Positions 1 to 6,293 of a stretch of DNA of 7,872 nt are shown here, piece after piece. This stretch comes from Actinobacteria bacterium UBA7422 (GTDB taxonomy: Bacteria; Actinomycetota; Actinomycetes; S36-B12), in assembly GCA_002469525.1 (NCBI GenBank), contig DKME01000050.1, positions 1-7,872 on the forward strand, in the 5' to 3' direction. The translations under genes were made by a program, and so were the position numbers. The notes under the pieces are model-generated. The model saw only the letters and a program-made list of their open reading frames with translations, had not been told where the DNA came from and did not search any database. Numbering within the stretch: the first letter of the stretch is position 1; each line of letters starts with the position of its first letter.

Positions 1-701
1 TGCGCAGCGTGGTCATCCCACAGCAACGCACCATTAATATTTTTCCCAAGTGGCCGTAGTTGAAAATTCATTACCGTGCTTGCTGGCGCCTGCGCACCTA
101 AAATCAGTGCACCAATGCGGCCGACCCCACCCCTAGGACGTTCGAAGTGAATACTCCACCGCAATCCCAGAGTTCCGGGTAGGGACATCAGTGGATTCGT
201 CATTTCTGAACTACCTGTTCCCAGTCCCAGGATCCCGTATACCTTTTTGTCGGTCCACAGCTTGATGTAGGAACTCGAAGTGTTGACATAAGTGAACGCA
301 ACGGCGGCTGTGGTACTCACACCGCTGAGTGTCATGGGTGCCTTGCCCTGTACCCCTTTTAACTTCTGACCTTGAACAGCGGCGATGACTTTTTCAGAGC
401 CAATGCTCACCGATGCTGGCTTCGCGCTCCAAGCTCCCGGGAACACGACCAGACCCACAATGCCGGTGTCCACCATCACCGAAAAAGGAGCCGAATTTCC
501 GACTCGAATTTGTACTATCCCGTTTTGGCCGTTAGTTCCGGGAGTGTTCACAGTACGAATGGGAACTTTGACTTTGACCGGAGTGGTGACGGCCCGTGAG
601 GGGTAGTTGTCAGAGTCCGAATCAACCGCAGATGCGGAAGAAAATGGCAGAGCCAATAGTGCAATGACAAGTAGTGCCAGGCCCGACGAACGAATCTTCA
701 C
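1..701 (-). CDS. Secreted pepsin-like aspartic peptidase, 3' end missing (runs off left edge)
   Basis: The minus strand stays open from about 719 to the window edge, giving 233 visible residues from a GTG at 701. Residues 1-25 form a signal peptide: a basic start (VKIRSS), a hydrophobic core and a cleavage site after ASA. The mature part begins acidic (VDSDSD). It then follows the N-terminal lobe of the A1 (pepsin) family: a beta hairpin leading to VMVDTG, with the catalytic Asp at about 78, then LVVFP, which matches pepsin's LWVP. GILGLG follows at 156-161, where pepsins have GILGL. GALILGA near 197-203 corresponds to the strand before the second lobe. The usual DTGS/T is DTGI here. The second catalytic Asp would lie beyond the window. 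GTG 701 is preferred over ATG 719 because AGGA sits about 7 bases before it, while ATG 719 would be almost leaderless. It follows the four-cysteine secreted protein gene on the same strand. Family call is good; activity is unproven. Confidence 0.75.
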   Translation of the reverse strand, partial: MKIRSSGLALLVIALLALPFSSASAVDSDSDNYPSRAVTTPVKVKVPIRTVNTPGTNGQNGIVQIRVGNSAPFSVMVDTGIVGLVVFPGAWSAKPASVSIGSEKVIAAVQGQKLKGVQGKAPMTLSGVSTTAAVAFTYVNTSSSYIKLWTDKKVYGILGLGTGSSEMTNPLMSLPGTLGLRWSIHFERPRGGVGRIGALILGAQAPASTVMNFQLRPLGKNINGALLWDDHAA

Positions 702-730
702 ATGAATGTCCTGTCCCATTTGTAATTTAG

Positions 731-736
731 ATTATA
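731..736 (-). promoter_or_regulatory. Probable -10 box (TATAAT) for the aspartic peptidase gene
   Basis: A perfect TATAAT reads on the minus strand in an AT-rich stretch 30 bases before the chosen GTG. It would place the transcript start near 724 and leave room for the AGGA ribosome binding site. The best -35 candidate is TTGTGA at 761-756 with a long 19-base spacer, so only the -10 is convincing. The peptidase gene therefore probably has its own promoter, even though it follows 793-1326 on the same strand. Confidence 0.5.
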
Positions 737-792
737 AAGACAATAAACCAAAATTTCACAACTAATTGTTCTTTATACACGTGTTTGCTCAA

Positions 793-1326
793 TCAACCAA
801 CAGGTGTTAACCCCTTAGCGATTCGGATCAACTGTGCACCACTGAGATTCTTGGCACCAAAGGTCTCAATCCACACCGTTGTGGGACGCAAACCTGCAGC
901 GGCTGGCAGGTGCACCTGTACGTGTCCCCCTTGACGCTTTACGTCAGACCTCGTGCATTTTTGCTTGCTCGCCGGATCACAGTAGGCCTGCATAACCAGC
1001 ATCACGCCATTGAACTTGGCTTTGAGAACTACGGATCCCTGGCCAATGTTGCTACACATCGGATTTCCTTCAGTGATGGTGAAATGCTTGGCGCTCTTTC
1101 TACCGTACGTGGCCAGAAGATTCTCCTCCGTGCCGGCGGAACACAGGTCGTTTCCACCAATGTGTTGCGCCTTCAGCCCAGCGGTGTATCCGGGTTTATA
1201 CACGGTGTAGGTGACGCCAACCTGCATGTTTTCGTAAGCGTCTGAGGAACCCATGGCAAACGATGGTGCAGCAAATGTCACCGATCCAACAACAGTGGCG
1301 AGTAGGCCTAATACGAATCGATTCAC
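793..1326 (-). CDS. Secreted four-cysteine protein of unknown function
   Basis: This encodes 177 residues that I do not recognise. Residues 1-24 are a clear signal peptide: VNRF, a long hydrophobic core, and cleavage after APSFA. The mature part is about 153 residues, with no further membrane span. It has exactly four cysteines, at 62, 91, 116 and 124, which would allow two disulfides outside the cell. The N-terminal mature half is rich in G, Y and T (VGVTYTVYKPGYTAGL), and the centre has a basic patch (SKQKCTRSDVKRQ). The C-terminus (LSGAQLIRIAKGLTPV) looks like the final helix of some actinobacterial lipoproteins and exported sensor domains, but this is too weak to assign a family. The frame continues upstream to a TTG at 1353. 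GTG 1326 is chosen because GGGAG lies 6 bases before it and the signal peptide then starts normally. It lies 91 bases upstream of the aspartic peptidase start, so an export or partner relationship is possible. Confidence 0.8.
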   Translation of the reverse strand: MNRFVLGLLATVVGSVTFAAPSFAMGSSDAYENMQVGVTYTVYKPGYTAGLKAQHIGGNDLCSAGTEENLLATYGRKSAKHFTITEGNPMCSNIGQGSVVLKAKFNGVMLVMQAYCDPASKQKCTRSDVKRQGGHVQVHLPAAAGLRPTTVWIETFGAKNLSGAQLIRIAKGLTPVG

Positions 1327-1406
1327 TACGAACTCCCTGCTCCAGCAACCCAAACAAACAACTGACTTTGAAACAATATACCCGTCAAACCTGTCAGAAT
1401 GAAGAC
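1327..1406. promoter_or_regulatory. Divergent promoter region with TGACRGGT direct repeat
   Basis: These 80 bases separate the starts of two divergent genes and must hold both promoters unless they lie inside the genes. The minus strand has TATATT at 1380-1375, a possible -10 for the secreted protein gene, but no well-spaced -35. The plus strand has an overlapping TATACC at 1377-1382, a weak -10 candidate for the hydrolase. Two copies of TGACRGGT stand nine bases apart on the minus strand (1396-1389 and 1387-1380), next to both -10 candidates, where an operator could lie. None of this is strong enough to assign a regulator. Confidence 0.3.
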
Positions 1407-2369
1407 GTGCAAATTCAAGGACTTAATGCAAGTCTCGCGCTAGCACTCCTGCGTCAGTTACCGTTAATTCGCAAAAATCCAGCTCCGGACCCACTTGAGA
1501 TTCATGCACTCAGGGCTCAGTCAGGAGTGATAAATACATTCCTCACGAAGCAATTTGGAATGGCTCCCGGTGTCACTTTCACCGACGAATTCACAAGCAC
1601 TCCTGCAGGTCAACTCCGCTTACGCGTCTATTCACCAGCACAAGTCAGCAGCAACTCCGTCATCTACTACATCCACGGTGGCGGATTAATTCTTAGTTCG
1701 GTTGAAACCTACGATGCTCGTTGTGCACATTGGGCTGCCAACACCGAGAGCACCGTCGTCTCCGTTGACTACCGCCTGGCCCCCGAGCACCCATACCCAG
1801 CCGCGCTCGACGACGTTATGGCCGGGCTTGAGTGGACATCGAAAAATCTCGAAGTTTTTAACGCAACGAAAATAATTATTGCTGGCGACAGCGCTGGTGG
1901 TTGTCTTGCTGCGGCTGCAACCCTTCGCAACCGAGACGAATCTACAATCAAGATTGCTGCCCAGATTTTGGTTTACCCCATGATTGACGATCGCAATTTT
2001 GGCCCTGACCCTCGCTTCACATCACCTTTCATTACCTGGAGCTTTGCAAACAACTATTTCGGTTGGAGCGCCTACCTCGGCGGTGAAGCCGGGGGCGAGG
2101 ATACTTCTATCTATGCAGCACCAGCGCGCGCTACAGACCTGAGTAATCTCCCGCGGACTTACATTGACACCGGAACACAAGATATTTTTCTCGATGAAGA
2201 CACCACCTATGCCCATCGTCTCAAGGGAGCCGGGGTAAATGTTGAGGCCCATATTTGGAACGGTGCCCCACATGGTTTCGACTACTTCGCGCCCACGTCG
2301 CGGATTGCCAGAAAAGCTTGGCAGGCGCGCTTTGACTTTGTTCGAAGGATCAGCGAACTGCAAAACTGA
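1407..2369 (+). CDS. Alpha/beta hydrolase, hormone-sensitive-lipase-like esterase (abhydrolase_3)
   Basis: This is a 320-residue cytoplasmic-type carboxylesterase with no signal peptide. The HSL family hydrolyses short to medium acyl esters, but the substrate here cannot be read. The family motifs occur in order: oxyanion-hole HGGG at 90-93; the VSVDYRLAPEHPYPAALDD block at about 119-136, the family signature after the HGGG strand; nucleophile elbow GDSAGG with Ser162; acid Asp259 in TQDIFLDED (the family usually has DPLRDE); and His289 in PHGF. The triad is complete. Residues 1-60 form the variable N-terminal cap. The frame opens further upstream, to 1263, but that stretch overlaps the divergent gene and lacks an esterase-like sequence. 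GTG 1407 gives a normal family length and places the start outside the neighbouring gene, though its ribosome binding site (GAAG, very close) is poor. It is the only plus-strand gene in the window and appears monocistronic. Confidence 0.88.
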   Translation: MQIQGLNASLALALLRQLPLIRKNPAPDPLEIHALRAQSGVINTFLTKQFGMAPGVTFTDEFTSTPAGQLRLRVYSPAQVSSNSVIYYIHGGGLILSSVETYDARCAHWAANTESTVVSVDYRLAPEHPYPAALDDVMAGLEWTSKNLEVFNATKIIIAGDSAGGCLAAAATLRNRDESTIKIAAQILVYPMIDDRNFGPDPRFTSPFITWSFANNYFGWSAYLGGEAGGEDTSIYAAPARATDLSNLPRTYIDTGTQDIFLDEDTTYAHRLKGAGVNVEAHIWNGAPHGFDYFAPTSRIARKAWQARFDFVRRISELQN

Positions 2370-2493
2370 CACGTGAAAAATTGATTTAGTGAGCTACCTT
2401 GACGCACTTAAATGAACGGGTTTAAATCAACGGGCTGAGATCCCAGACCACGGGAGCCCGGATGACTCGGACAAAAGAACTCCCAGAATGAGC
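2370..2493. other. Non-coding gap between converging hydrolase and tRNA genes
   Basis: No credible ORF lies here on either strand. Besides the tandem repeat it contains CGGGC (2431-2435) pairing with GCCCG (2457-2461), around an inner TCCC/GGGA pairing, which could be a weak hairpin after the hydrolase gene. No T-run follows it on either strand, so it is not called as an intrinsic terminator. Confidence 0.4.
2408..2434. repeat. Tandem 13-bp repeat TTAAATSAACGGG, two copies
   Basis: TTAAATGAACGGG (2408-2420) is followed after one base by TTAAATCAACGGG (2422-2434), with one mismatch. It lies in the gap between the end of the hydrolase gene and the tRNA terminator. With no promoter or gene start facing it, its role is unknown. 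It could be a binding site or just a local duplication. Confidence 0.55.
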
Positions 2494-2533
2494 AAAAAGG
2501 TCCGACTTTCCCAGGAACTGGGAAAGTCGGACC
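2494..2533 (-). terminator. Strong intrinsic terminator of the initiator tRNA transcript
   Basis: Two perfectly complementary 15-base arms (2499-2513, GGTCCGACTTTCCCA, and 2519-2533) enclose a five-base loop. On the minus strand the hairpin is followed directly by TTTTT (2498-2494). On the plus strand it is followed by GGTGG, so it terminates only minus-strand transcripts. It starts two bases after the encoded CCA of the tRNA. It would end both a tRNA transcript and any read-through from the upstream methyltransferase operon. Confidence 0.92.
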
Positions 2534-2535
2534 GG

Positions 2536-2612
2536 TGGTAGCGGGGACAGGATTTGAACCTGTGACCTCTGGGTTATGAGCCCAGCGAGCTACCGAGCTG
2601 CTCCACCCCGCG
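2536..2612 (-). tRNA. Initiator tRNA-fMet (anticodon CAT)
   Basis: This 77-base gene folds into a complete cloverleaf with CCA encoded at 2538-2536. The acceptor arms are CGCGGGG and CCCCGCT, giving six pairs and an unpaired C1·U72 end, the mark of an initiator that formylase recognises. The anticodon arm CTGGG-CTCATAA-CCCAG has three consecutive G-C pairs next to the loop, the other initiator hallmark, which favours the ribosomal P site. The T arm reads ACAGG-TTCAAAT-CCTGT. The D arm is GAGC-AGCTCGGTA-GCTC. The anticodon CAT is at 2578-2576. It therefore starts translation rather than decoding internal AUG. It lies 60 bases after the methyltransferase stop on the same strand, with its own candidate promoter and a strong terminator. 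Confidence 0.97.
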
Positions 2613-2631
2613 TCGCTTTTGTACCTAACGA

Positions 2632-2637
2632 ACTATA
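2632..2637 (-). promoter_or_regulatory. Possible -10 box (TATAGT) for the initiator tRNA
   Basis: TATAGT on the minus strand sits 19 bases before the mature tRNA 5' end, allowing a short leader to be removed by RNase P. No good -35 is visible at 16-18 bases. The tRNA could also be read from the upstream operon, since no terminator lies between the methyltransferase gene and the tRNA. Confidence 0.35.
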
Positions 2638-2672
2638 CGTGGGTCTATTCCTCGCAGGTCTTGCGGGTGCAG

Positions 2673-3272
2673 CTAATTGCGCACCGCGTAAATCCATGCG
2701 AACTCCTGAGCTGCGCCCTTGGGTGTTACATGGTTCAGAATCTGGGTGTCGATTGCCGTGAAATCAGTACCAAGTGCGTCGGTGAGGTCAGCGATACTGT
2801 GTCGGGCGACCGGCAATCCGGAACATGTGTCTGGCCCGTTTTCCGAGAAGGTCCCAAGGATCATGTACCCCCCCGGAACTATTGCGTCACTGGCCATGGA
2901 AAAGTAATTCAGTTGATCTTGCTCGTCCGTTAAGAAATGAAATACCGCGCGATCGTGCCACAGACCATACATTCGCTTGGGAGTCCATTGCGTGACATTC
3001 GCTTGAATCCAATCGACTTTGCGGCCCTCCACATTCCGCGCACCCTCATCCAATGCAAATTGACTAATGTCAAGGACACTGAGGTCTGTGAACTCACGAG
3101 CAATCAACTCGTGAACAAATGGAGAAAGTCCACCACCAATGTCGATAATTGGCGTTGCCTTGCCAACGTTGTCAGAAATAAAGTCAACTTCAGGTGACCT
3201 CTCCTGATACCAACTCAGCTTCGATGCCGGGTTGTTTTCATAGCGGTCATCCCAATGCTCTGCCAGGGTCAT
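2673..3272 (-). CDS. Class I SAM-dependent methyltransferase
   Basis: A 199-residue soluble protein with a complete Rossmann-type methyltransferase core. Family marks are HWDDRYENN at 6-14 and SWYQERSPEVDFI at 20-32. The SAM-binding motif I is IDIGGGLSPF at 43-52, with GxG at 46-48, and the ribose-binding acid is in VLDIS at 66-70. QANVTQW at 90-96 gives the adenine side, and LWHDRAVFHFLTD at 104-116 is motif IV. VPGGYMILGTF at 132-142 and SGLPVARHS at 151-159 follow. The WHDRAVFHFL pattern is typical of a bacterial family often annotated simply as class I methyltransferase and resembling the METTL12-type protein lysine methyltransferases. The substrate cannot be inferred. ATG 3272 is 11 bases after the UPF0182 stop on the same strand, so it is probably cotranscribed and translationally coupled. 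The upstream GTGGGTGAT is only a weak ribosome binding site. Confidence 0.9.
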   Translation of the reverse strand: MTLAEHWDDRYENNPASKLSWYQERSPEVDFISDNVGKATPIIDIGGGLSPFVHELIAREFTDLSVLDISQFALDEGARNVEGRKVDWIQANVTQWTPKRMYGLWHDRAVFHFLTDEQDQLNYFSMASDAIVPGGYMILGTFSENGPDTCSGLPVARHSIADLTDALGTDFTAIDTQILNHVTPKGAAQEFAWIYAVRN

Positions 3273-3283
3273 GCATCACCCAC

Positions 3284-6259
3284 TTATGCGGTCGTACCCT
3301 CTGCGGCTGCAACTTCTGGATCTACCACCGGATCAATGACCTCAGGTTGCGGGTTCAGAATCGCTTCGGCTGCGGCAATACGACCAATCGCTGCATTTAG
3401 TCGATCTTGGGCCTCACCGTAGGCGGCGAAGTCACCCTGGGCCAAGGCCGCTTGACCGTCAGCGAATGCTTCCTGAGCCTGCCGGATTGCGACTGCCAGT
3501 TGTTCAATCGGATCAGTCGGGGTTGGCGTTGTGGTGTCTGGGTCGGTCGTCTCAGGTGTTGTCTCGCCCCCACCAAGATCAATATTGGGGATTGTTTCCG
3601 GGATCGCTTCAGGGCTTGTTCCCAAAACCTTAGCCAGAGCACTGGCCAAGTTGTCTTCGAGAGCGACGTTGGCGCCATAACCTGCTAATACCTTACGCAG
3701 CAATGGATAACCGTCGGCCGCAGCTCGAATGTAGACCGGCTCGACGTACAGCAATCCTCCATTGAAGGGCAAAGACAGCAGATTTCCAAGTTCGACTTCC
3801 GAACCTCCACGCCTTAAGAGTGAGAGTTGCGAACTAACGGTCGGGTCGGACTCAAAGTTATTTTGGACCTGCTGCGGGCCCGGGATCGTGGTGTTACTCG
3901 GTAACTGCAATACCTCAATTTTCCCATAGTTGTCCCCCGGAGCAGAATTCACGGCCATGAATGCAGCCAATGTTTGTCGCCTTTGCGGTGCAAATGTTGT
4001 GGTGAGCATGAAGTCGGTCTGAGAGGCTCCGGGCATTTGCAGGGTGAGGTAGTAGGGCGGTTGGAAAACTTGCGCAGGCGACACCGTGGGATCAAATGGC
4101 ACAATCCAGACGTCGGTGCCGTTGTAGAAGGTGACTGCATCTGTTACGTGGTAGCGAGACATGATGTTGCGCTGTACTTTAAAAATATCTTGTGGGTATC
4201 GAACGTGGGCCAAGATATCTTCCGACATTGCGCTTTTCGGCTCAACGACGTCAGGGAAAGCTTTCATCCAAGTTTGCAGTACCGGATCTGACTCGTCCCA
4301 TGCGTATAGTTTTACGGTGCCTTCATAGGCATCCACGACCGCCTTGACCGAGTTCCGCATGTAATTCACTTGGTCACGCGGGAGCAGGCCAGATGTGATC
4401 ACGCGGTTGCTGATCGAGTCGCTCGTGGCATCAGCGAGCGAAACGCGAGATGAGTAGGGAAAGTCGTTTGAGAGCGTATAACCGTCTACAACCCACTGAA
4501 TACGACCGTCAGCGACGACGGGGTAGGGGTCTTGATCCAGAGTTAACCAAGGGGCTACTTTTTCAACTCGCGTAAGTGGGGTGCGATCCCACATAATTTG
4601 GGATTCTTCGTTGACCAAGTCGGAAAGTAAAATATTCGAGTCTTGGAATTTTGTTGCGAAGAGCATCTTCCCAAAGAATGAACCCATGGGAACTCCACCG
4701 GCACCGCTGTAAGTGTTGGTGGCTTGGCCGGTTGGACTTGCGTCGTCTGGGTAGTCGAGTTCAACCGATGGCGTTCCCTCTGGCGCGCCAACAATTGAAT
4801 ACTGTGGGCTGAGTTCACCGAAGTACACGCGGGGCTGCGTCACCTCAAGTTCGCCAACCGGTGGAATATCGTAGGCAAAGAAGTCCGGTGTGCCATCGCT
4901 TAGCGCCGTGTTGTCGAACGCACTGACAAACCCGTAACCGTGTGTATACACGGCTCGATCGTTGGTCCAGTTGCGTTGTCCATCGGGGATTCCTGCAAGG
5001 TTGATTTCACGCACCGCGACAACGGCGCCACGGCGACCTTGCGGCAAGTCGTAGCGGTCAACGTCAAGATTCGTATTAAACGAGTAATAACCACGGATCT
5101 GCTGCAATTGGTTGTAGGTGGGCGAGACTATTGCTGGGTCAACCAAACGAATGTTGCTCAGCGTTCCCGCACTCGCCTGCAGTGTCTCTGCGGTCGGCGG
5201 GGAAACTGAACCCTCATAATCAACGACCTCTGCTTCGGAAATTCCGTATGCATCACGCGTAGCGTCGATATTGCGCTGAATATAGGGCTCTTCTCGCACC
5301 AACTCGCTGGGGCGAACCTGGAATTGTTGAACGATCGCGGGATAAAGACCACCAATGACAACGGAGGTCAGAATTAATAGTCCTAAACCGATCGACGGGA
5401 TTACCCATTGCCGACGGAAAATATTAAAGATGAACAAGGCTGCAACCAAAATCGCCACGAAAACCAAGATGTTGAGGGCGGGCAACACGGCATTCACGTC
5501 GGCGTACGTCAATCCGGTAAACCCACTCACCAAGGATTCGCTCTTCGTGACCAACCCGAATCGATCAAGGTAGTAGGCGAGTGCTTTCAGCAGCAAAAGA
5601 ATGGCGAACAGGGCAGAGAGTTGAACCTGGGCAGCCCGCGTTGCACGATCGCCTTTTGGCTGAAGCCTCAATCCGCCATAGAGGTACTGAACCGAAGTAA
5701 TGATCATGAGCGCCAAAATTACGAGCGCGAATGCGAAACCTAGAACAAACCGAAAGAAAGGTAGCTCGAAGGTATAGAAGGCTAGATCTAAACCAAATTG
5801 CGAGTCCACCTGATTAAACGGCGTGGCGTTGCGCCACAGCAGATACGTTCCATACTCACCGGATCCTGCTAGGCCTGCGAAGAACGAAAGCATGAGGACG
5901 ATTGCGAACGCAATGAGTTTGCGGAAAGGCTCAATTGCAACGCGGTATCGCTCCAAGCTTGCCTGCTCGGGGGTGGCGCCGACGTGTGAAGGCCTTGTAC
6001 GAAATGCAATGAAGAGTGCGAGTGAAGACACGACCGCCATGATCGCGAACATGATCGCGAACATGATTCCACGAGTGAGGAGGGAGATGCTGAACACTTG
6101 GGTTTTGTCAACCGAATCAAACCAAAGAAATTCGGTATAGAACCCGGTGAAGATTACGAAAGCAACAACGATGCCGACCAAGATCAGCAAAGTGGGGAGC
6201 AGCACTCCCCCACGACGTTTCGGGGCAAGATCAGGGCTCATTGAATTTGTAGTACTCAC
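3284..6259 (-). CDS. UPF0182 family large integral membrane protein
   Basis: A full-length member (991 residues) of the UPF0182/COG1615 family, common in Actinobacteria and of unestablished function. The N-terminal third has seven hydrophobic spans, at about 20-40, 63-87, 115-131, 167-190, 210-230, 259-281 and 288-306. The family landmarks GFYTEFLWFDSV (39-50) and FGLDLAFYTFELPFF (155-169) are present. Residues about 310-880 form a large domain, probably outside the cell, including EEPYIQRNIDATRDAY, NPFDN-like turns, and SFFGKMLFATKF. A Thr/Pro/Asp-rich linker (898-917) leads to a short helical repeat segment (919-966: AQEAFADGQAALAQGDFAAYGEAQDRL) and an acidic tail, both usual for the family. 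GTG 6259 is the first start after the protease stop. An AGGGGG run abuts it, so spacing to the ribosome binding site is poor, and ATG at codon 7 is the alternative. It lies 34 bases after the PDZ protease gene. Confidence 0.95.
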   Translation of the reverse strand: MSTTNSMSPDLAPKRRGGVLLPTLLILVGIVVAFVIFTGFYTEFLWFDSVDKTQVFSISLLTRGIMFAIMFAIMAVVSSLALFIAFRTRPSHVGATPEQASLERYRVAIEPFRKLIAFAIVLMLSFFAGLAGSGEYGTYLLWRNATPFNQVDSQFGLDLAFYTFELPFFRFVLGFAFALVILALMIITSVQYLYGGLRLQPKGDRATRAAQVQLSALFAILLLLKALAYYLDRFGLVTKSESLVSGFTGLTYADVNAVLPALNILVFVAILVAALFIFNIFRRQWVIPSIGLGLLILTSVVIGGLYPAIVQQFQVRPSELVREEPYIQRNIDATRDAYGISEAEVVDYEGSVSPPTAETLQASAGTLSNIRLVDPAIVSPTYNQLQQIRGYYSFNTNLDVDRYDLPQGRRGAVVAVREINLAGIPDGQRNWTNDRAVYTHGYGFVSAFDNTALSDGTPDFFAYDIPPVGELEVTQPRVYFGELSPQYSIVGAPEGTPSVELDYPDDASPTGQATNTYSGAGGVPMGSFFGKMLFATKFQDSNILLSDLVNEESQIMWDRTPLTRVEKVAPWLTLDQDPYPVVADGRIQWVVDGYTLSNDFPYSSRVSLADATSDSISNRVITSGLLPRDQVNYMRNSVKAVVDAYEGTVKLYAWDESDPVLQTWMKAFPDVVEPKSAMSEDILAHVRYPQDIFKVQRNIMSRYHVTDAVTFYNGTDVWIVPFDPTVSPAQVFQPPYYLTLQMPGASQTDFMLTTTFAPQRRQTLAAFMAVNSAPGDNYGKIEVLQLPSNTTIPGPQQVQNNFESDPTVSSQLSLLRRGGSEVELGNLLSLPFNGGLLYVEPVYIRAAADGYPLLRKVLAGYGANVALEDNLASALAKVLGTSPEAIPETIPNIDLGGGETTPETTDPDTTTPTPTDPIEQLAVAIRQAQEAFADGQAALAQGDFAAYGEAQDRLNAAIGRIAAAEAILNPQPEVIDPVVDPEVAAAEGTTA
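6039..6068. repeat. In-frame 12-bp tandem repeat inside the UPF0182 gene
   Basis: ATGATCGCGAAC is repeated exactly twice (6039-6050, 6051-6062) and followed by a partial third unit (6063-6068). On the coding strand it produces FAIM-FAIM within the second membrane span, residues 67-74. Loss or gain of a unit would shift the helix by four residues without a frameshift. Confidence 0.7.
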
Positions 6260-6293
6260 CCCCTAAACCTACGTCACGCCCCAAACGGGCGCC

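Noticed and set aside
372..606. Two overlapping plus-strand ORFs of about 75 residues
   Set aside because: Both are antisense to the aspartic peptidase frame, which carries recognisable motifs.
1327..1353. TTG start at 1353 for the four-cysteine secreted protein
   Set aside because: It puts nine extra residues before the signal peptide, whereas GTG 1326 has a well-spaced GGGAG.
1263..1406. Upstream extension of the hydrolase frame to an ATG at 1263
   Set aside because: It would overlap the start of the divergent secreted protein gene and adds 48 residues without esterase-like character. The family length fits the GTG at 1407.
2022..2372. 116-residue minus-strand ORF antisense to the hydrolase gene
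   Set aside because: It lies entirely within a gene with an intact catalytic triad on the other strand and shows no domain features.
2434..2490. CTGAGA followed by GC-rich pairing segments, resembling part of a TPP riboswitch (thi-box)
   Set aside because: The rest of the conserved thi-box core is missing and no plus-strand gene lies downstream to be controlled.
3400..3600. Thr/Pro/Asp-rich and Ala/Gln-rich C-terminal region of the UPF0182 protein as a possible fusion
   Set aside because: A low-complexity linker and short helical tail are usual at the C-terminus of this family.
6260..6293. CGCCC/GGGCG hairpin between the protease and UPF0182 genes as a terminator
   Set aside because: The stem is only five pairs and no T-run follows, so it is unlikely to stop transcription in the operon.
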